Shown in pieces: positions 9,901 to 17,148 of a stretch of 64,000 nucleotides of DNA; the first letter of the stretch is position 1, and every line of letters starts with the position of its first letter. The notes under the pieces are model-generated. The model worked only from the letters and a program-made list of their open reading frames with translations, did not search any database and was not told the origin of the DNA. This stretch comes from Marinobacter zhanjiangensis (GTDB taxonomy: Bacteria; Pseudomonadota; Gammaproteobacteria; Pseudomonadales; Oleiphilaceae). The stretch lies in assembly GCF_014651935.1 (NCBI RefSeq), contig NZ_BMXV01000002.1, positions 248,001 to 312,000 on the forward strand, written 5' to 3'. The position numbers and the translations under genes were made by a program.

Positions 9901-10481
9901 TGGATCATGCCCCGGTGATGTTCCGTGGACTCGAGATGCCGGGTGCCGAACAGCACCGTGAATGCCGCCAGTACCAGGGTGATATACCAGGCGGAATCGC
10001 TCCAGGCGGCCTGATGCACCGAGTTCCCGGCGCCGCTCTCGGACAGCACGCTGAAGCCCAGGGAAATGGCTTTCAGCTGCAGGGCAATATAGGGCACGCT
10101 GCCGACCAGGGCGAAGATGGCGATCAGTGCCGCCAGTGACTGGGATTTACCATAGCGGGAGGCAATAAAGTCGGCAATCGAGGTGCTGTTGCTGCGCTTG
10201 CTGATGGTAATGATCCGCCGCAACAGCGGCGTACCGAACAGAAATACCAGCAGCGGGCCGAGATAGATCGGCAGGAAACCGAAGCCTTCCTGGGTGGCGC
10301 GACCCACGGCGCCGTAGAAGGTCCAGGAGGTGAAGTAGACCGCCAGCGACAGAGCGTAGATATGGCGCCGGGCAATCCGGTTCCGGTAAAGGCCCGGGTG
10401 ACGGTCACCGGCCCAGGCAACCGCGAACAGCAGGGAGATGTAGGCAATGGAAATGACTACCAGCAGCCAGACACTGATCAT
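6966..10481 (-). CDS. Hybrid sensor kinase: SSS transporter domain-STAC-PAS-HisKA-HATPase-receiver (CrbS/MxtR type)
   Basis: The 1171-residue protein has an N-terminal sodium:solute symporter domain of about 12-13 helices (about 1-520). A STAC-like linker (about 545-630), a PAS domain (about 650-770), a HisKA domain with H818 in SASHDLLQP, and an HATPase with N box and GLGLGL motif follow. A C-terminal receiver from about residue 1052 has D1101 in LGDYQL. This architecture is that of CrbS (Vibrio) and MxtR (Pseudomonas), which control acetyl-CoA synthetase genes with LuxR-type partners CrbR/ErdR. No such partner is in the window. An AGGGAG site nine bases before the ATG supports the start. 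The nearby symporter genes make a carboxylate signal plausible. Confidence 0.92.
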   Translation of the reverse strand: MISVWLLVVISIAYISLLFAVAWAGDRHPGLYRNRIARRHIYALSLAVYFTSWTFYGAVGRATQEGFGFLPIYLGPLLVFLFGTPLLRRIITISKRSNSTSIADFIASRYGKSQSLAALIAIFALVGSVPYIALQLKAISLGFSVLSESGAGNSVHQAAWSDSAWYITLVLAAFTVLFGTRHLESTEHHRGMIQAVAFESVIKLVAFVAVGLFVGYGMFGGFGDLLSRVQSADLVGQLTWDGVEAPAFITQTIVAMLAILCLPRQFHVMVVENADYRDFNTARWAMPAYLMIASAFVLPIAAAGLLHSGTEGVNPDMLILTLPIVEEQTWLAILAFLGGGSAAAAMVIVCSVAIATMVSNEIVMPGLLKFFQPRMSRRADLSRLLLSIRRVTIFLVLMTAYGFYRLAGADYSLTAFGLLSFAAAAQFGPSLIGGILWRRGNYNGAIWGLALGFAMWCYTLLIPALASTGWLGDTLIDQGLWGLSWTRPTALLGLELDPTSHGIVWSLGINTLVYVLLSLTTRQRVREKIQIASFFHEPDPRAETSQQQVWQGEVLTADLQALTERFMGEERAKALFTNYERRNAMRLSPQRPASSHLMRHIERQLASVIGASTARVVLESTLTGRDMQIEDVVSIVDEASQAMTFSRELLQSAIENVSLGVSVVNHQQQLVVWNRRYLELFSYPKGYVRTGRPVQDLMRYNLTSANLPARRIDEIIEHRCNAMRQGRPMSNERHRPDGTVLKIEGSPIPGGGYVTTFQDITAMRRTEQALKETNIYLEQRVKERTQELQVINEQMLKAKSVAEQANQSKTRFLASASHDLLQPLNAARLFASALQNKVITDEARELASHLDSSLGAAEEIISTLLDISKLDAGALEPDITSFPVNDMLRHLATEFSAIAAEQNLTLTVVPSSTWVTSDAKLLRRVVQNFLSNAIRYSESGGRILMGCRRLKGYLRIEVWDTGPGIPEDQLAHIFEEFRRLRQGRDKKGLGLGLAIVDRISGMLGHPVNVHSQVGRGSTFTVTVPRAAPQQRQAPPAPSRSGSRGLSALKGLHVLCIDNDPHILEGMQALLGNWDCRVTTALSLEGARQALAGEIPDMMLGDYQLDDDRNGLDAMDSLRTDFDQPVPGILITGYLGEEAREDASHRGYHILYKPVKPAALRALVNKLIKKRS

Positions 10482-10519
10482 CTCCGGTTACTCCCTGGTG
10501 TAGAGGGGCATTGACAGGT

Positions 10520-11023
10520 TCAGTCGCATACTTCCTGCAGCAGGGTCTCGTCCGTTCCCAGGCGACGGGCCTCGCTGGTATTCGGGCTGCCGTCTTCGTT
10601 CAGGGCCACCAGTTCGCGGCTGGGGCAGTTCAGCAACCAGCTTCCTCTGGAGACACGGTCACCATAGGTCTGCCGGAAATAGTAGAGCTGGAAGCGAACG
10701 GTATCAGGGTTGGCCCGGTTGCGGGTGATGCTGCTGGTATCCAGCACCGTGATGCGATTGATCTGGGGGAACGCGAAGCTCCAGGGGCGCCAGAACTCCG
10801 CCTTCGATTCGGTGGCCACGACCACGGATTCCGCCGGCATGCGGGCGGTCATCTGGTCGTACCAGTTGTATTCCATATAGATCTGATAGCCCATCATGCC
10901 CAGCCCGGCGAACACCGGGATCAGCCAGCGGGGGGCCTTTTTGGCGGTCGCCGCACGGATGGTCATGGCAATGCCCGCGGCTGCCAGACCACAGACAACG
11001 GTTGCGACAAGATTCCAGAACAT
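10520..11023 (-). CDS. Conserved small membrane protein of unknown function
   Basis: The 167-residue product has two probable N-terminal membrane segments (about 5-22 and 33-50) and then a soluble domain of about 115 residues rich in Tyr, Arg and Trp. I do not recognise a named family. It lies 38 bases upstream of the hybrid sensor on the same strand and just downstream of the symporter terminator, so it is probably the first gene of the sensor transcript or is reached by read-through. Its AAGGAA ribosome-binding site directly abuts the T run of that terminator. A function linked to the sensor or symporter is inference only. Confidence 0.7.
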   Translation of the reverse strand: MFWNLVATVVCGLAAAGIAMTIRAATAKKAPRWLIPVFAGLGMMGYQIYMEYNWYDQMTARMPAESVVVATESKAEFWRPWSFAFPQINRITVLDTSSITRNRANPDTVRFQLYYFRQTYGDRVSRGSWLLNCPSRELVALNEDGSPNTSEARRLGTDETLLQEVCD

Positions 11024-11033
11024 AGTGTTTCCT

Positions 11034-11066
11034 TAAAAAAACGGGCCTCCTGAATAGGAGGCCCGT
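11034..11066 (-). terminator. Rho-independent terminator after the symporter operon
   Basis: The perfect 11-base arms ACGGGCCTCCT / AGGAGGCCCGT (11041-11051 and 11056-11066) enclose a GAAT loop. Read on the minus strand they are followed by about eight T residues. It lies about 50 bases after the symporter stop and immediately before the ribosome-binding site of the next minus-strand gene. Confidence 0.9.
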
Positions 11067-11116
11067 TCCGGATCAACCCGTTCAGATATGACTCTGAATA
11101 CGGGGCTTATTATGTC

Positions 11117-12883
11117 TTAGTGATCCACTGCCTTGCCAGCACCGCGCGGATAGCGAACGCTTTCCACCAGTTCCTGGATTTCCACCGGCGGCTCGTCAGT
11201 GGCGTTAGACACCACGAAGGCCACGATGAAGTTCACCAGGGCACCAATGGCGCCAATGGACAGCGGGGAGATACCCAGTATCCAGGCGTCGGCGGTATCC
11301 GGCAGGTTGTTGGTGCCCGGAATGAACAGCCAGCCCTTGTACATGAAGATGTACGTCAGGGTGAAAACAAGGCCGGCCAGCATACCGCTGATAGCACCCA
11401 CGTTGTTAACCCGCTTGGAGAAGATACCCATCATCAGGACCGGGAACAGCGAGGCGGCGGCAATACCGAAGGCCAGTGCCACCACCTGCGCCGCGAACCC
11501 TGGAGGGTTGGCACCGAGGTAGGTGGCCACCACTATGGCGACGGCCATGGATATCCGCGCCGCCAGCAGTTCCCCTTTCTCTGTTATGTTCGGGTTGATC
11601 GTTCCCTTGATAAGGTCATGACTGATCGCCGACGAGATAGCCAGCAACAGGCCTGCCGCCGTAGACAGGGCTGCCGCCAGACCGCCGGCAGCGATCAGGC
11701 CGATCACCCAGCCGGGCAGATTGGCAATCTCCGGGTTCGCCAGCACCAGGATGTCCCGGTTGTAGGAGAACTCGTTGCCTTCCCAGCCGCGCTCCTCTGC
11801 TTCCGGAGCAAAGTCTTCGGTCGGGTTGTAGTACTGGATGCGGCCATCGTTGTTTTTGTCCTCATAGGTGATCAACCCGGTGACCTCCCACTCCTGGATC
11901 CACTGCGGACGCTCATCATATTCGATGGGCTGCGCCGAGGTGCCTTCCGGATAGATAGTGGTCATCAGGTTCAGGCGTGCCATGGAAGCCACAGCCGGAG
12001 CGGTCAGGTACAGCAGGGCGATGAATACCAGGGCCCAGCCAGCGGACCAGCGGGCGTCAGCCACCTTGGGTACGGTGAAGAAGCGGATGATGACGTGGGG
12101 CAGACCCGCAGTACCGATCATCAACGTCAGGGTGAACAGCATCATGTTGAGCTTGTTCGGCACATCCGTGGTGTAGGAATCGAACCCAAGATCGGTAATG
12201 ACCTGGTTCAACTTCTCCAGAATCGGCAGGCCGGACTGGGTGTGCTCCGAGAACATTGCCAGCGGCGGAATCGGATTACCGGTCAGTTCGATGGCAATGA
12301 AGATCGCCGGAATGGTGTAGGCAAGAATCAGCACACAGTACTGGGCCACCTGGGTATAGGTGATGCCTTTCATGCCACCCATTACCGCGTAGATGAAGAC
12401 CACAACTGCGGCGATCATCAGGCCGGTGGTGGAGTCCACCTCCAGGAAACGTGAGAAGGCAACACCGGCACCGGCCATCTGGCCGATAACGTAGGTTACC
12501 GAGGCCACAATCAGGCATACCACCGCTACCAGCCGTGCATTACTGCTGTAGAAGCGATCGCCGATGAATTCCGGCACCGTGAACTTGCCGAACTTGCGCA
12601 GGTAGGGAGCCAGCAGCATCGCCAGCAACACGTAACCGCCGGTCCACCCCATGAGGAAGGTGGAGTTGGCGTAACCGCCGGCGGCGATCAGACCCGCCAT
12701 GGAGATGAAGGATGCCGCTGACATCCAGTCCGCGCCGATGGCGGCGCCGTTGGTGATGGGGTGTACGCCACCACCGGCCACGTAGAAATCGCTGGTGCTG
12801 CCGGCCTTGGCCCACACCGCGATCGCGATATAAAGGAGGAACGAGCCCCCGACGAAGATTAGGTTAATCGTAAATTGATCCAT
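11117..12883 (-). CDS. Sodium:solute symporter large subunit, VC_2705 subfamily
   Basis: The 588-residue, multi-spanning protein belongs to the SSS/ActP-like superfamily and resembles the VC_2705-type subfamily that pairs with a DUF4212 small subunit. Substrates proposed for relatives are short carboxylates such as acetate. Residues about 307-388 form a hydrophilic insert between membrane helices. It contains D342-K-N-N-D346-G-R-I349, which resembles a calcium-binding EF-hand loop, except that position 12 is Asn. I chose the start at 12883 because GGAGGAA precedes it and the small-subunit stop lies only four bases before. A strong terminator follows. The substrate cannot be determined from sequence. 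Confidence 0.9.
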   Translation of the reverse strand: MDQFTINLIFVGGSFLLYIAIAVWAKAGSTSDFYVAGGGVHPITNGAAIGADWMSAASFISMAGLIAAGGYANSTFLMGWTGGYVLLAMLLAPYLRKFGKFTVPEFIGDRFYSSNARLVAVVCLIVASVTYVIGQMAGAGVAFSRFLEVDSTTGLMIAAVVVFIYAVMGGMKGITYTQVAQYCVLILAYTIPAIFIAIELTGNPIPPLAMFSEHTQSGLPILEKLNQVITDLGFDSYTTDVPNKLNMMLFTLTLMIGTAGLPHVIIRFFTVPKVADARWSAGWALVFIALLYLTAPAVASMARLNLMTTIYPEGTSAQPIEYDERPQWIQEWEVTGLITYEDKNNDGRIQYYNPTEDFAPEAEERGWEGNEFSYNRDILVLANPEIANLPGWVIGLIAAGGLAAALSTAAGLLLAISSAISHDLIKGTINPNITEKGELLAARISMAVAIVVATYLGANPPGFAAQVVALAFGIAAASLFPVLMMGIFSKRVNNVGAISGMLAGLVFTLTYIFMYKGWLFIPGTNNLPDTADAWILGISPLSIGAIGALVNFIVAFVVSNATDEPPVEIQELVESVRYPRGAGKAVDH

Positions 12884-12887
12884 CGGG

Positions 12888-13154
12888 TTATTCCTCCTCT
12901 TCCAGGCCAAATTGCTTGTCGAGCCTGTTCATACGCCAGGCGTAGAAGAAGATCAGCGCAATAAAGGTCAGGATGGAGCCCTGCTGGGCAAACCAGAACC
13001 CGAGATCAGTGCCACCGATGGGAATGCCGGCGAGCACGGGGCGTAGCAGAATGGCGAAGCCGTAGGATACGAGGGCCCACACGATCAGGCATCCCAGTAT
13101 CAGACGCAGATTCGCCTTCCAATACTGAACAGCATTGCTGTTTGCGTCAGACAT
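12888..13154 (-). CDS. Symporter small subunit, DUF4212
   Basis: The 88-residue product has two predicted membrane helices (about 15-37 and 51-72) and an acidic C-terminus. It matches the DUF4212 / sodium:solute symporter small-subunit family by size, topology and its position directly before a VC_2705-type large subunit. The gene ends four bases before the large-subunit ATG, and AGGAG precedes its own ATG. The pair probably forms one transporter, analogous to the DUF485-ActP pair for acetate. Confidence 0.9.
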   Translation of the reverse strand: MSDANSNAVQYWKANLRLILGCLIVWALVSYGFAILLRPVLAGIPIGGTDLGFWFAQQGSILTFIALIFFYAWRMNRLDKQFGLEEEE

Positions 13155-13474
13155 AACAGGTCTCCTGTTTTGTTTTTGTAGGGTTTAGACGCTTGTAAAT
13201 TGAAGAAGAGTCAAAGCCATTACGACCAACGTCCTGCTCGCGAGCGATCAGGCCCTGGCCGAAGCTTTCCTTGCACTGCAACCAGGAGAAATTGTTATTC
13301 AGGGTTTATTCTCCTGCTGGTTACCAACACCGACTTTACCTGTCAGGAAGTTAATGGATATTGGCAAAAGGTCTAAGTGAGTGGGAGAGGCCCGCAAGTT
13401 GTTGTCGTGCGGCCATTTGTCGGAGTACATAAAGGGCCGGCGGAGGCGGCATATTGGCCTGAGTGCGAACTCTT
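13155..13474. other. Intergenic region upstream of the symporter operon, no gene seen
   Basis: This stretch of 320 bases should contain the symporter promoter on the minus strand. The best match is TTGACT with a TCTAAA about 19 bases later (around 13184-13214), which is weak. A perfect ten-base palindrome, GCTCGCGAGC, lies at 13236-13245. I found no sigma-54 -24/-12 pair, no credible short gene and no clear terminator for the exonuclease gene. Confidence 0.5.
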
Positions 13475-14194
13475 TCACATGCGGTGGAGGGTTTTCAGGC
13501 GCTGGTAGTATCGGAGCTTCTGGTGGAGCTCATCCAGCGTGACCACACCTTGCCGGCGGGCCTCGCGAAAGGCAATCAGGGTCAGTTCGGCGGTAGCCAG
13601 GGCATCGGCGGCGGCGTGATGTCGGGCGGCAATGTTCAGGCCGAAGTGTTCGGCCCAGTTGTCCAGCCGTTTGATGCCCTCCCGGGCCTTGGGGAAAAAG
13701 GCCGGCATCAGTTCCGCCACGTCCAGCCACTGATGAGTCTGGGTGTAGCCCAGTTGCTGGCGCAGGGCCTTTTCCAGAAACTTGCGGTCAAAGGCAGAAT
13801 GGAATGCCAGAATCGGGTCGCCATTCATCCATTCCAGCAGCCTCAGCAGGGCATCACGGGTTTCGTGCCCCCGGGTCAGGGCTTCGGGGCCGATGCCGTG
13901 GATAAGCACGGTCTCGCGGATATCCAGCTCGGGCCGTCGCAGGATCAGGTCGAACTGATCCGACAGGGGGATGGCCATGCGGTCAACGGCAACCGCGCCA
14001 ATGGCGATGACCTTGTCCTTCGCCGGGTTCAGTCCGGTGGTTTCCAGGTCAAGGACAATGAATCGCAGGTCGTCCAGGTGCTGACCTGACGCGGTTTTGG
14101 GTGCCGTCAGATGGTCGAGGTCGTGGTGCTCGGCCGGTCCGGTCAGCTTCTCGTTCAGCCATGCTTTCAGGTCGTCCAGCATCGTATTTGCCAT
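13475..14194 (-). CDS. DnaQ-like 3'-5' exonuclease
   Basis: The 239-residue product has the DEDDh exonuclease fold. Motif I is LDLETTGL (about 48-55, D and E metal ligands), motif II lies in LAFHSAFDRKF, and motif III has the His and Asp in HHAAADALATAEL. Proteins of this type are related to the DNA polymerase III epsilon subunit but occur outside the replisome. The gene follows the cNMP/CBS/DUF294 gene with a one-base gap, implying co-transcription. In related genomes this pair often sits beside VC_2705-type symporters, which suggests a regulatory or nucleotide-processing role; that role is inference. Confidence 0.88.
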   Translation of the reverse strand: MANTMLDDLKAWLNEKLTGPAEHHDLDHLTAPKTASGQHLDDLRFIVLDLETTGLNPAKDKVIAIGAVAVDRMAIPLSDQFDLILRRPELDIRETVLIHGIGPEALTRGHETRDALLRLLEWMNGDPILAFHSAFDRKFLEKALRQQLGYTQTHQWLDVAELMPAFFPKAREGIKRLDNWAEHFGLNIAARHHAAADALATAELTLIAFREARRQGVVTLDELHQKLRYYQRLKTLHRM

Positions 14195-14195
14195 C

Positions 14196-16109
14196 CTACA
14201 GCTGGTAAGTGACTTCCAGCTTCTGCTGGAGGCGCTGTGCCTGGCGGAAGGATTCCCGCAGGATGCGGCGGTCCAGGGGGTTCAGGTTGTCCGGGTTGAT
14301 GTAGTTCGACAGTTCCTCGCCCTGTTGCAGCTGTTCCTGATGGGCCCGCATGCGGATGGCCTGGATCAGGCTGTACGCCTCCTGCCAGGCATTGGCGTCC
14401 TTGGCATCGAAGACGCCCTTTTTGGCCAGTTCCTCCATCCGCCCCAGGGTGTTGGCGGTCGCCACACCATTGGCCAGGGCAAACACCCGCACCGATTCCA
14501 CGAAGGGAGCCAGGCCCTGGCGTTTCAGGTCAAGGCTGCGGCGGTCACCGTCAGGGGCATAGCGGAAGCCCCGGAAAATAGTCAGCGGTGGCTTACGCTG
14601 GAATGCGTTGCCGGCCAGCATCTTCTGGAACAGGGCATTCTTGCGGATACGGGTCAGTACCTTGTCCAACAGGTCCTGCAAGGGCTCTATCGGGCCATAG
14701 ATCGCGCGCATATCCAGGAAAATCGATGAGTACACCAGATTCTGCGGGGTCGAGGCGTCGATGAACCTCAGGAACCATTCGTCCCACTCCTCGGTACTCA
14801 GGCACAGCTTGGGATTGCTGGCCATGATGTTGCCCTTGCACCAGGTAAAGCCGCACTCGGCCAGCTCCCTGTTGATGGTTTCCGCGAAAGGCAGGAGTTT
14901 TTCCCTCACCTGATCCGCGGTCATGCCCTCCGGTGTGGTGAACAGTATGCCGTTGTCCTGATCAGTGAGCAGGGTCTGCTCCTGGCGGCCTTCACTGCCG
15001 AAGGTGAGCCAGGTGAAGGGAATGCCGGGGTCGTTCTTTTTGAGGTTGAGTTCCAGCACCCGGCGCACGGTAATGTCGTTGAGAGTGGTAATGATCTTGA
15101 CCACCTGACCGGAGTCGGCACCATGGGCGAGCATGGCGTCCACCAGGCGGGACACATCCTCCCGCAGTGCCACCAGTGTCTGCAGCTGGGGCGCGGTGCC
15201 TATTGCCCGGGCCAGGTGCACCAGATCGACCCGCTGCAGGGCAAACAGGTCCCGCTCGGAGACTACGCCGATCAGGCGGTTGTCCTCATCCACCACGCAG
15301 ATATGGGCAAAATGGTGCTCCGCCATCAGCATGGCCGCCTCGAAGGCATCGGCAGTGGCGGGCAGGTGGTGCGGGTTGGTCGTCATGACCTGGCCGATGG
15401 GGGTCTCAAGAGTGCAGGTTTCTTCCGCCACCAGCGTACGCAGGTCGCGCAGGGTGAATATCCCTTTCGGGAAGCGCTGGTCGTCGGTGATGATGATGCT
15501 GCCTACGCTGTTGTCATGCATCTTGGCGACAGCCTTGCGTACCGGCATGTCCGGCGAGCAGACGATGGGGTTGCGCAGGGCATAGCGCTCCAGCGGCGTG
15601 TCCAGGGAATTGGAAGACCCCAGCGATGCCATGGCTCCCGACTGGATACGCTGGTTGACCTGATCCAGCAGGCTGCTGACACCCCGCAGGCAGAAGTCCC
15701 GGAAGTTGGCGCTTTCCGAGAACAGGGTGACGAATTCCTTGTGGTCCAGGCTCAGGCAGAAGGTGTCCCCCGCCGCCCGGTGCAGGGTCTGGGTAGGCCG
15801 CTCCCCGACCAGTGCCGCCAGGGGAAAGCATTCGCCCTGGCTGATCTCGAAGGTGGTTTCCGGCTCGCCGGTCTTGGCGTTGATTCGCTCCCCCTGAATC
15901 CGGCCCTGCTTGACCACATTCAGGGTACGGACCGGTCCGTCCTCCGGCGACAGCACTGTATCGCCGTCGGCAAAGAAGCGGAGCACAGCGTGTTCGGCAA
16001 ACAGGGCCAGATGGTTGTCATCCATGCCCGAGAACGGCGCGTGTTCCCGGAGAAAGGCCATGATCGACCGGGTGTTCTGGGGCAGTGAGGCTTCCTGTTC
16101 CTGGGTCAT
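14196..16109 (-). CDS. cNMP-binding / CBS-pair / DUF294 nucleotidyltransferase-like protein
   Basis: The 637-residue product contains, in order, a cyclic-nucleotide-binding-like domain (about 20-140), two CBS motifs (about 175-300), a DUF294 nucleotidyltransferase domain with GSEGRQEQTLLTDQDNG (about 375-390, GlnD-like active-site loop with two Asp) and a DUF294 C-terminal helical domain. It may therefore transfer nucleotidyl groups to a protein in response to adenylate or cyclic-nucleotide ligands. The start at 16109 (MTQEQE) was chosen over a longer frame because the upstream part is unlike the family. It is the first gene of a pair with the exonuclease. The target is unknown. Confidence 0.88.
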   Translation of the reverse strand: MTQEQEASLPQNTRSIMAFLREHAPFSGMDDNHLALFAEHAVLRFFADGDTVLSPEDGPVRTLNVVKQGRIQGERINAKTGEPETTFEISQGECFPLAALVGERPTQTLHRAAGDTFCLSLDHKEFVTLFSESANFRDFCLRGVSSLLDQVNQRIQSGAMASLGSSNSLDTPLERYALRNPIVCSPDMPVRKAVAKMHDNSVGSIIITDDQRFPKGIFTLRDLRTLVAEETCTLETPIGQVMTTNPHHLPATADAFEAAMLMAEHHFAHICVVDEDNRLIGVVSERDLFALQRVDLVHLARAIGTAPQLQTLVALREDVSRLVDAMLAHGADSGQVVKIITTLNDITVRRVLELNLKKNDPGIPFTWLTFGSEGRQEQTLLTDQDNGILFTTPEGMTADQVREKLLPFAETINRELAECGFTWCKGNIMASNPKLCLSTEEWDEWFLRFIDASTPQNLVYSSIFLDMRAIYGPIEPLQDLLDKVLTRIRKNALFQKMLAGNAFQRKPPLTIFRGFRYAPDGDRRSLDLKRQGLAPFVESVRVFALANGVATANTLGRMEELAKKGVFDAKDANAWQEAYSLIQAIRMRAHQEQLQQGEELSNYINPDNLNPLDRRILRESFRQAQRLQQKLEVTYQL

Positions 16110-16300
16110 GAACTCGACTCGCTTTTTATTGTCATTCCTGAAAGTGTAACCGATTACCGGGTGGCTCCGATGTCGGTCTTTGGTCGTATTATAACCAGAC
16201 CCTTCGGCTGTCGTCCGTTGCTGCTTTATGCCATTGATGCCCAGTGGTAAAGTTCTGATCAACCGTGCTCAGCGAATTAGCCAAGCGGGACACTGGTACC

Positions 16301-16882
16301 ATGACGTCAAAAGATGAGCGACTGCTGTTCCTGGAACAGATGAAAGATGTCCGCCGCATCCGGCGACCCAACCGGGCGCAGGTGTCCACTCCGAAGGAGC
16401 TGACCCCCGGGCACCTGGAGCGCCAGCGTGCCGCTGTGGATGCCCGGTCCCCTGACGCCAACCCACTGACAGCGTCGGACGTTGACCCCCTCACTGCTCA
16501 GGATATTCTCAGCTGGCAGCGGCCAGGGGTGCAGCACGGGGTGTTTCGCAAGTTGCGGTTGGGCCAGTATCCAATTGAAGCGCGCCTGGATCTGCACCGC
16601 ATGACAGTGGAGCAGGCCCGCCGGGAAGTATTCGGTTTCGTCAAGGATTGTGTCAGGTACGGCCTGCGGTCGGTGATTATCCTGCACGGCAAGGGTGAGC
16701 GGAATCCGGACGGTATTGCCCAGATCAAGAGTTACCTGGCCCGATGGTTGCCGGAACTGGACGACGTGCTGGCGTTTCATTCGGCCCAGAAGCATCACGG
16801 CGGAACCGGCGCGGTCTACGTTATGGTCCGCAAGAGTGATCAGCAAAAGCAGCGTAACCGGGAAATCCACGGGGCGCGATAA
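16301..16882 (+). CDS. Smr-domain protein (SmrA/YdaL-like)
   Basis: The 193-residue product has a C-terminal Smr domain with LDLHRMTVEQAR and ILHGKGERN, the two signature segments of the MutS2-related endonuclease family. The N-terminal half is charged and matches the linker region of stand-alone SmrA proteins. E. coli SmrA nicks DNA in vitro; the cellular role is unclear. A GTG at 16265 in the same frame would add 12 residues, but the ATG at 16301 gives the better family start. The short lipoprotein gene follows after 26 bases. Confidence 0.85.
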   Translation: MTSKDERLLFLEQMKDVRRIRRPNRAQVSTPKELTPGHLERQRAAVDARSPDANPLTASDVDPLTAQDILSWQRPGVQHGVFRKLRLGQYPIEARLDLHRMTVEQARREVFGFVKDCVRYGLRSVIILHGKGERNPDGIAQIKSYLARWLPELDDVLAFHSAQKHHGGTGAVYVMVRKSDQQKQRNREIHGAR

Positions 16883-16908
16883 AGGTTGTTCTGACAGGTG
16901 AGAGTGGT

Positions 16909-17148
16909 ATGAAAAAACTGTTTGTTGCGGCATTGGCCGTAGTGGTACTGGCCGGTTGCCAGGGCCGTGCGCTCTGGAATGACAATGGCAAGGTGGAAGA
17001 AGCCACCACTGACCGGGAGGTCTGGGATGACAAGGGGCAGGTGGAAAGATCCACCAGCAACCGGGAGATCTGGGACTCCAACGGCAAGATGAATACCGAA
17101 GGCCGCAAGATCTGGCACGATTCCGAAGGCAACCCGGTGATCCAGTGA
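16909..17148 (+). CDS. Small lipoprotein with four Trp-containing repeats
   Basis: The 79-residue product has a lipoprotein signal (hydrophobic run, lipobox LAGC, C17). The mature part consists almost wholly of repeats of about 16 residues, each beginning R-x-(L/V/I)-W followed by Asp/Asn and Gly. The Trp residues are at 23, 39, 55 and 69. I know no named family. The repeat has some likeness to short YD/MORN-type repeats, but this is not a confident match. The stop overlaps the GTG start of mtnB by three bases, so the two genes may be translationally coupled despite having no evident functional link. Confidence 0.8.
   Translation: MKKLFVAALAVVVLAGCQGRALWNDNGKVEEATTDREVWDDKGQVERSTSNREIWDSNGKMNTEGRKIWHDSEGNPVIQ

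Noticed and set aside
11081-11098. Hairpin TTCAGA / TCTGAA before the symporter terminator
   Set aside because: It has only six base pairs and no T run. The stronger terminator next to it suffices.
13236-13245. Palindrome GCTCGCGAGC upstream of the symporter genes as an operator
   Set aside because: It is too short and simple to assign to any regulator family.
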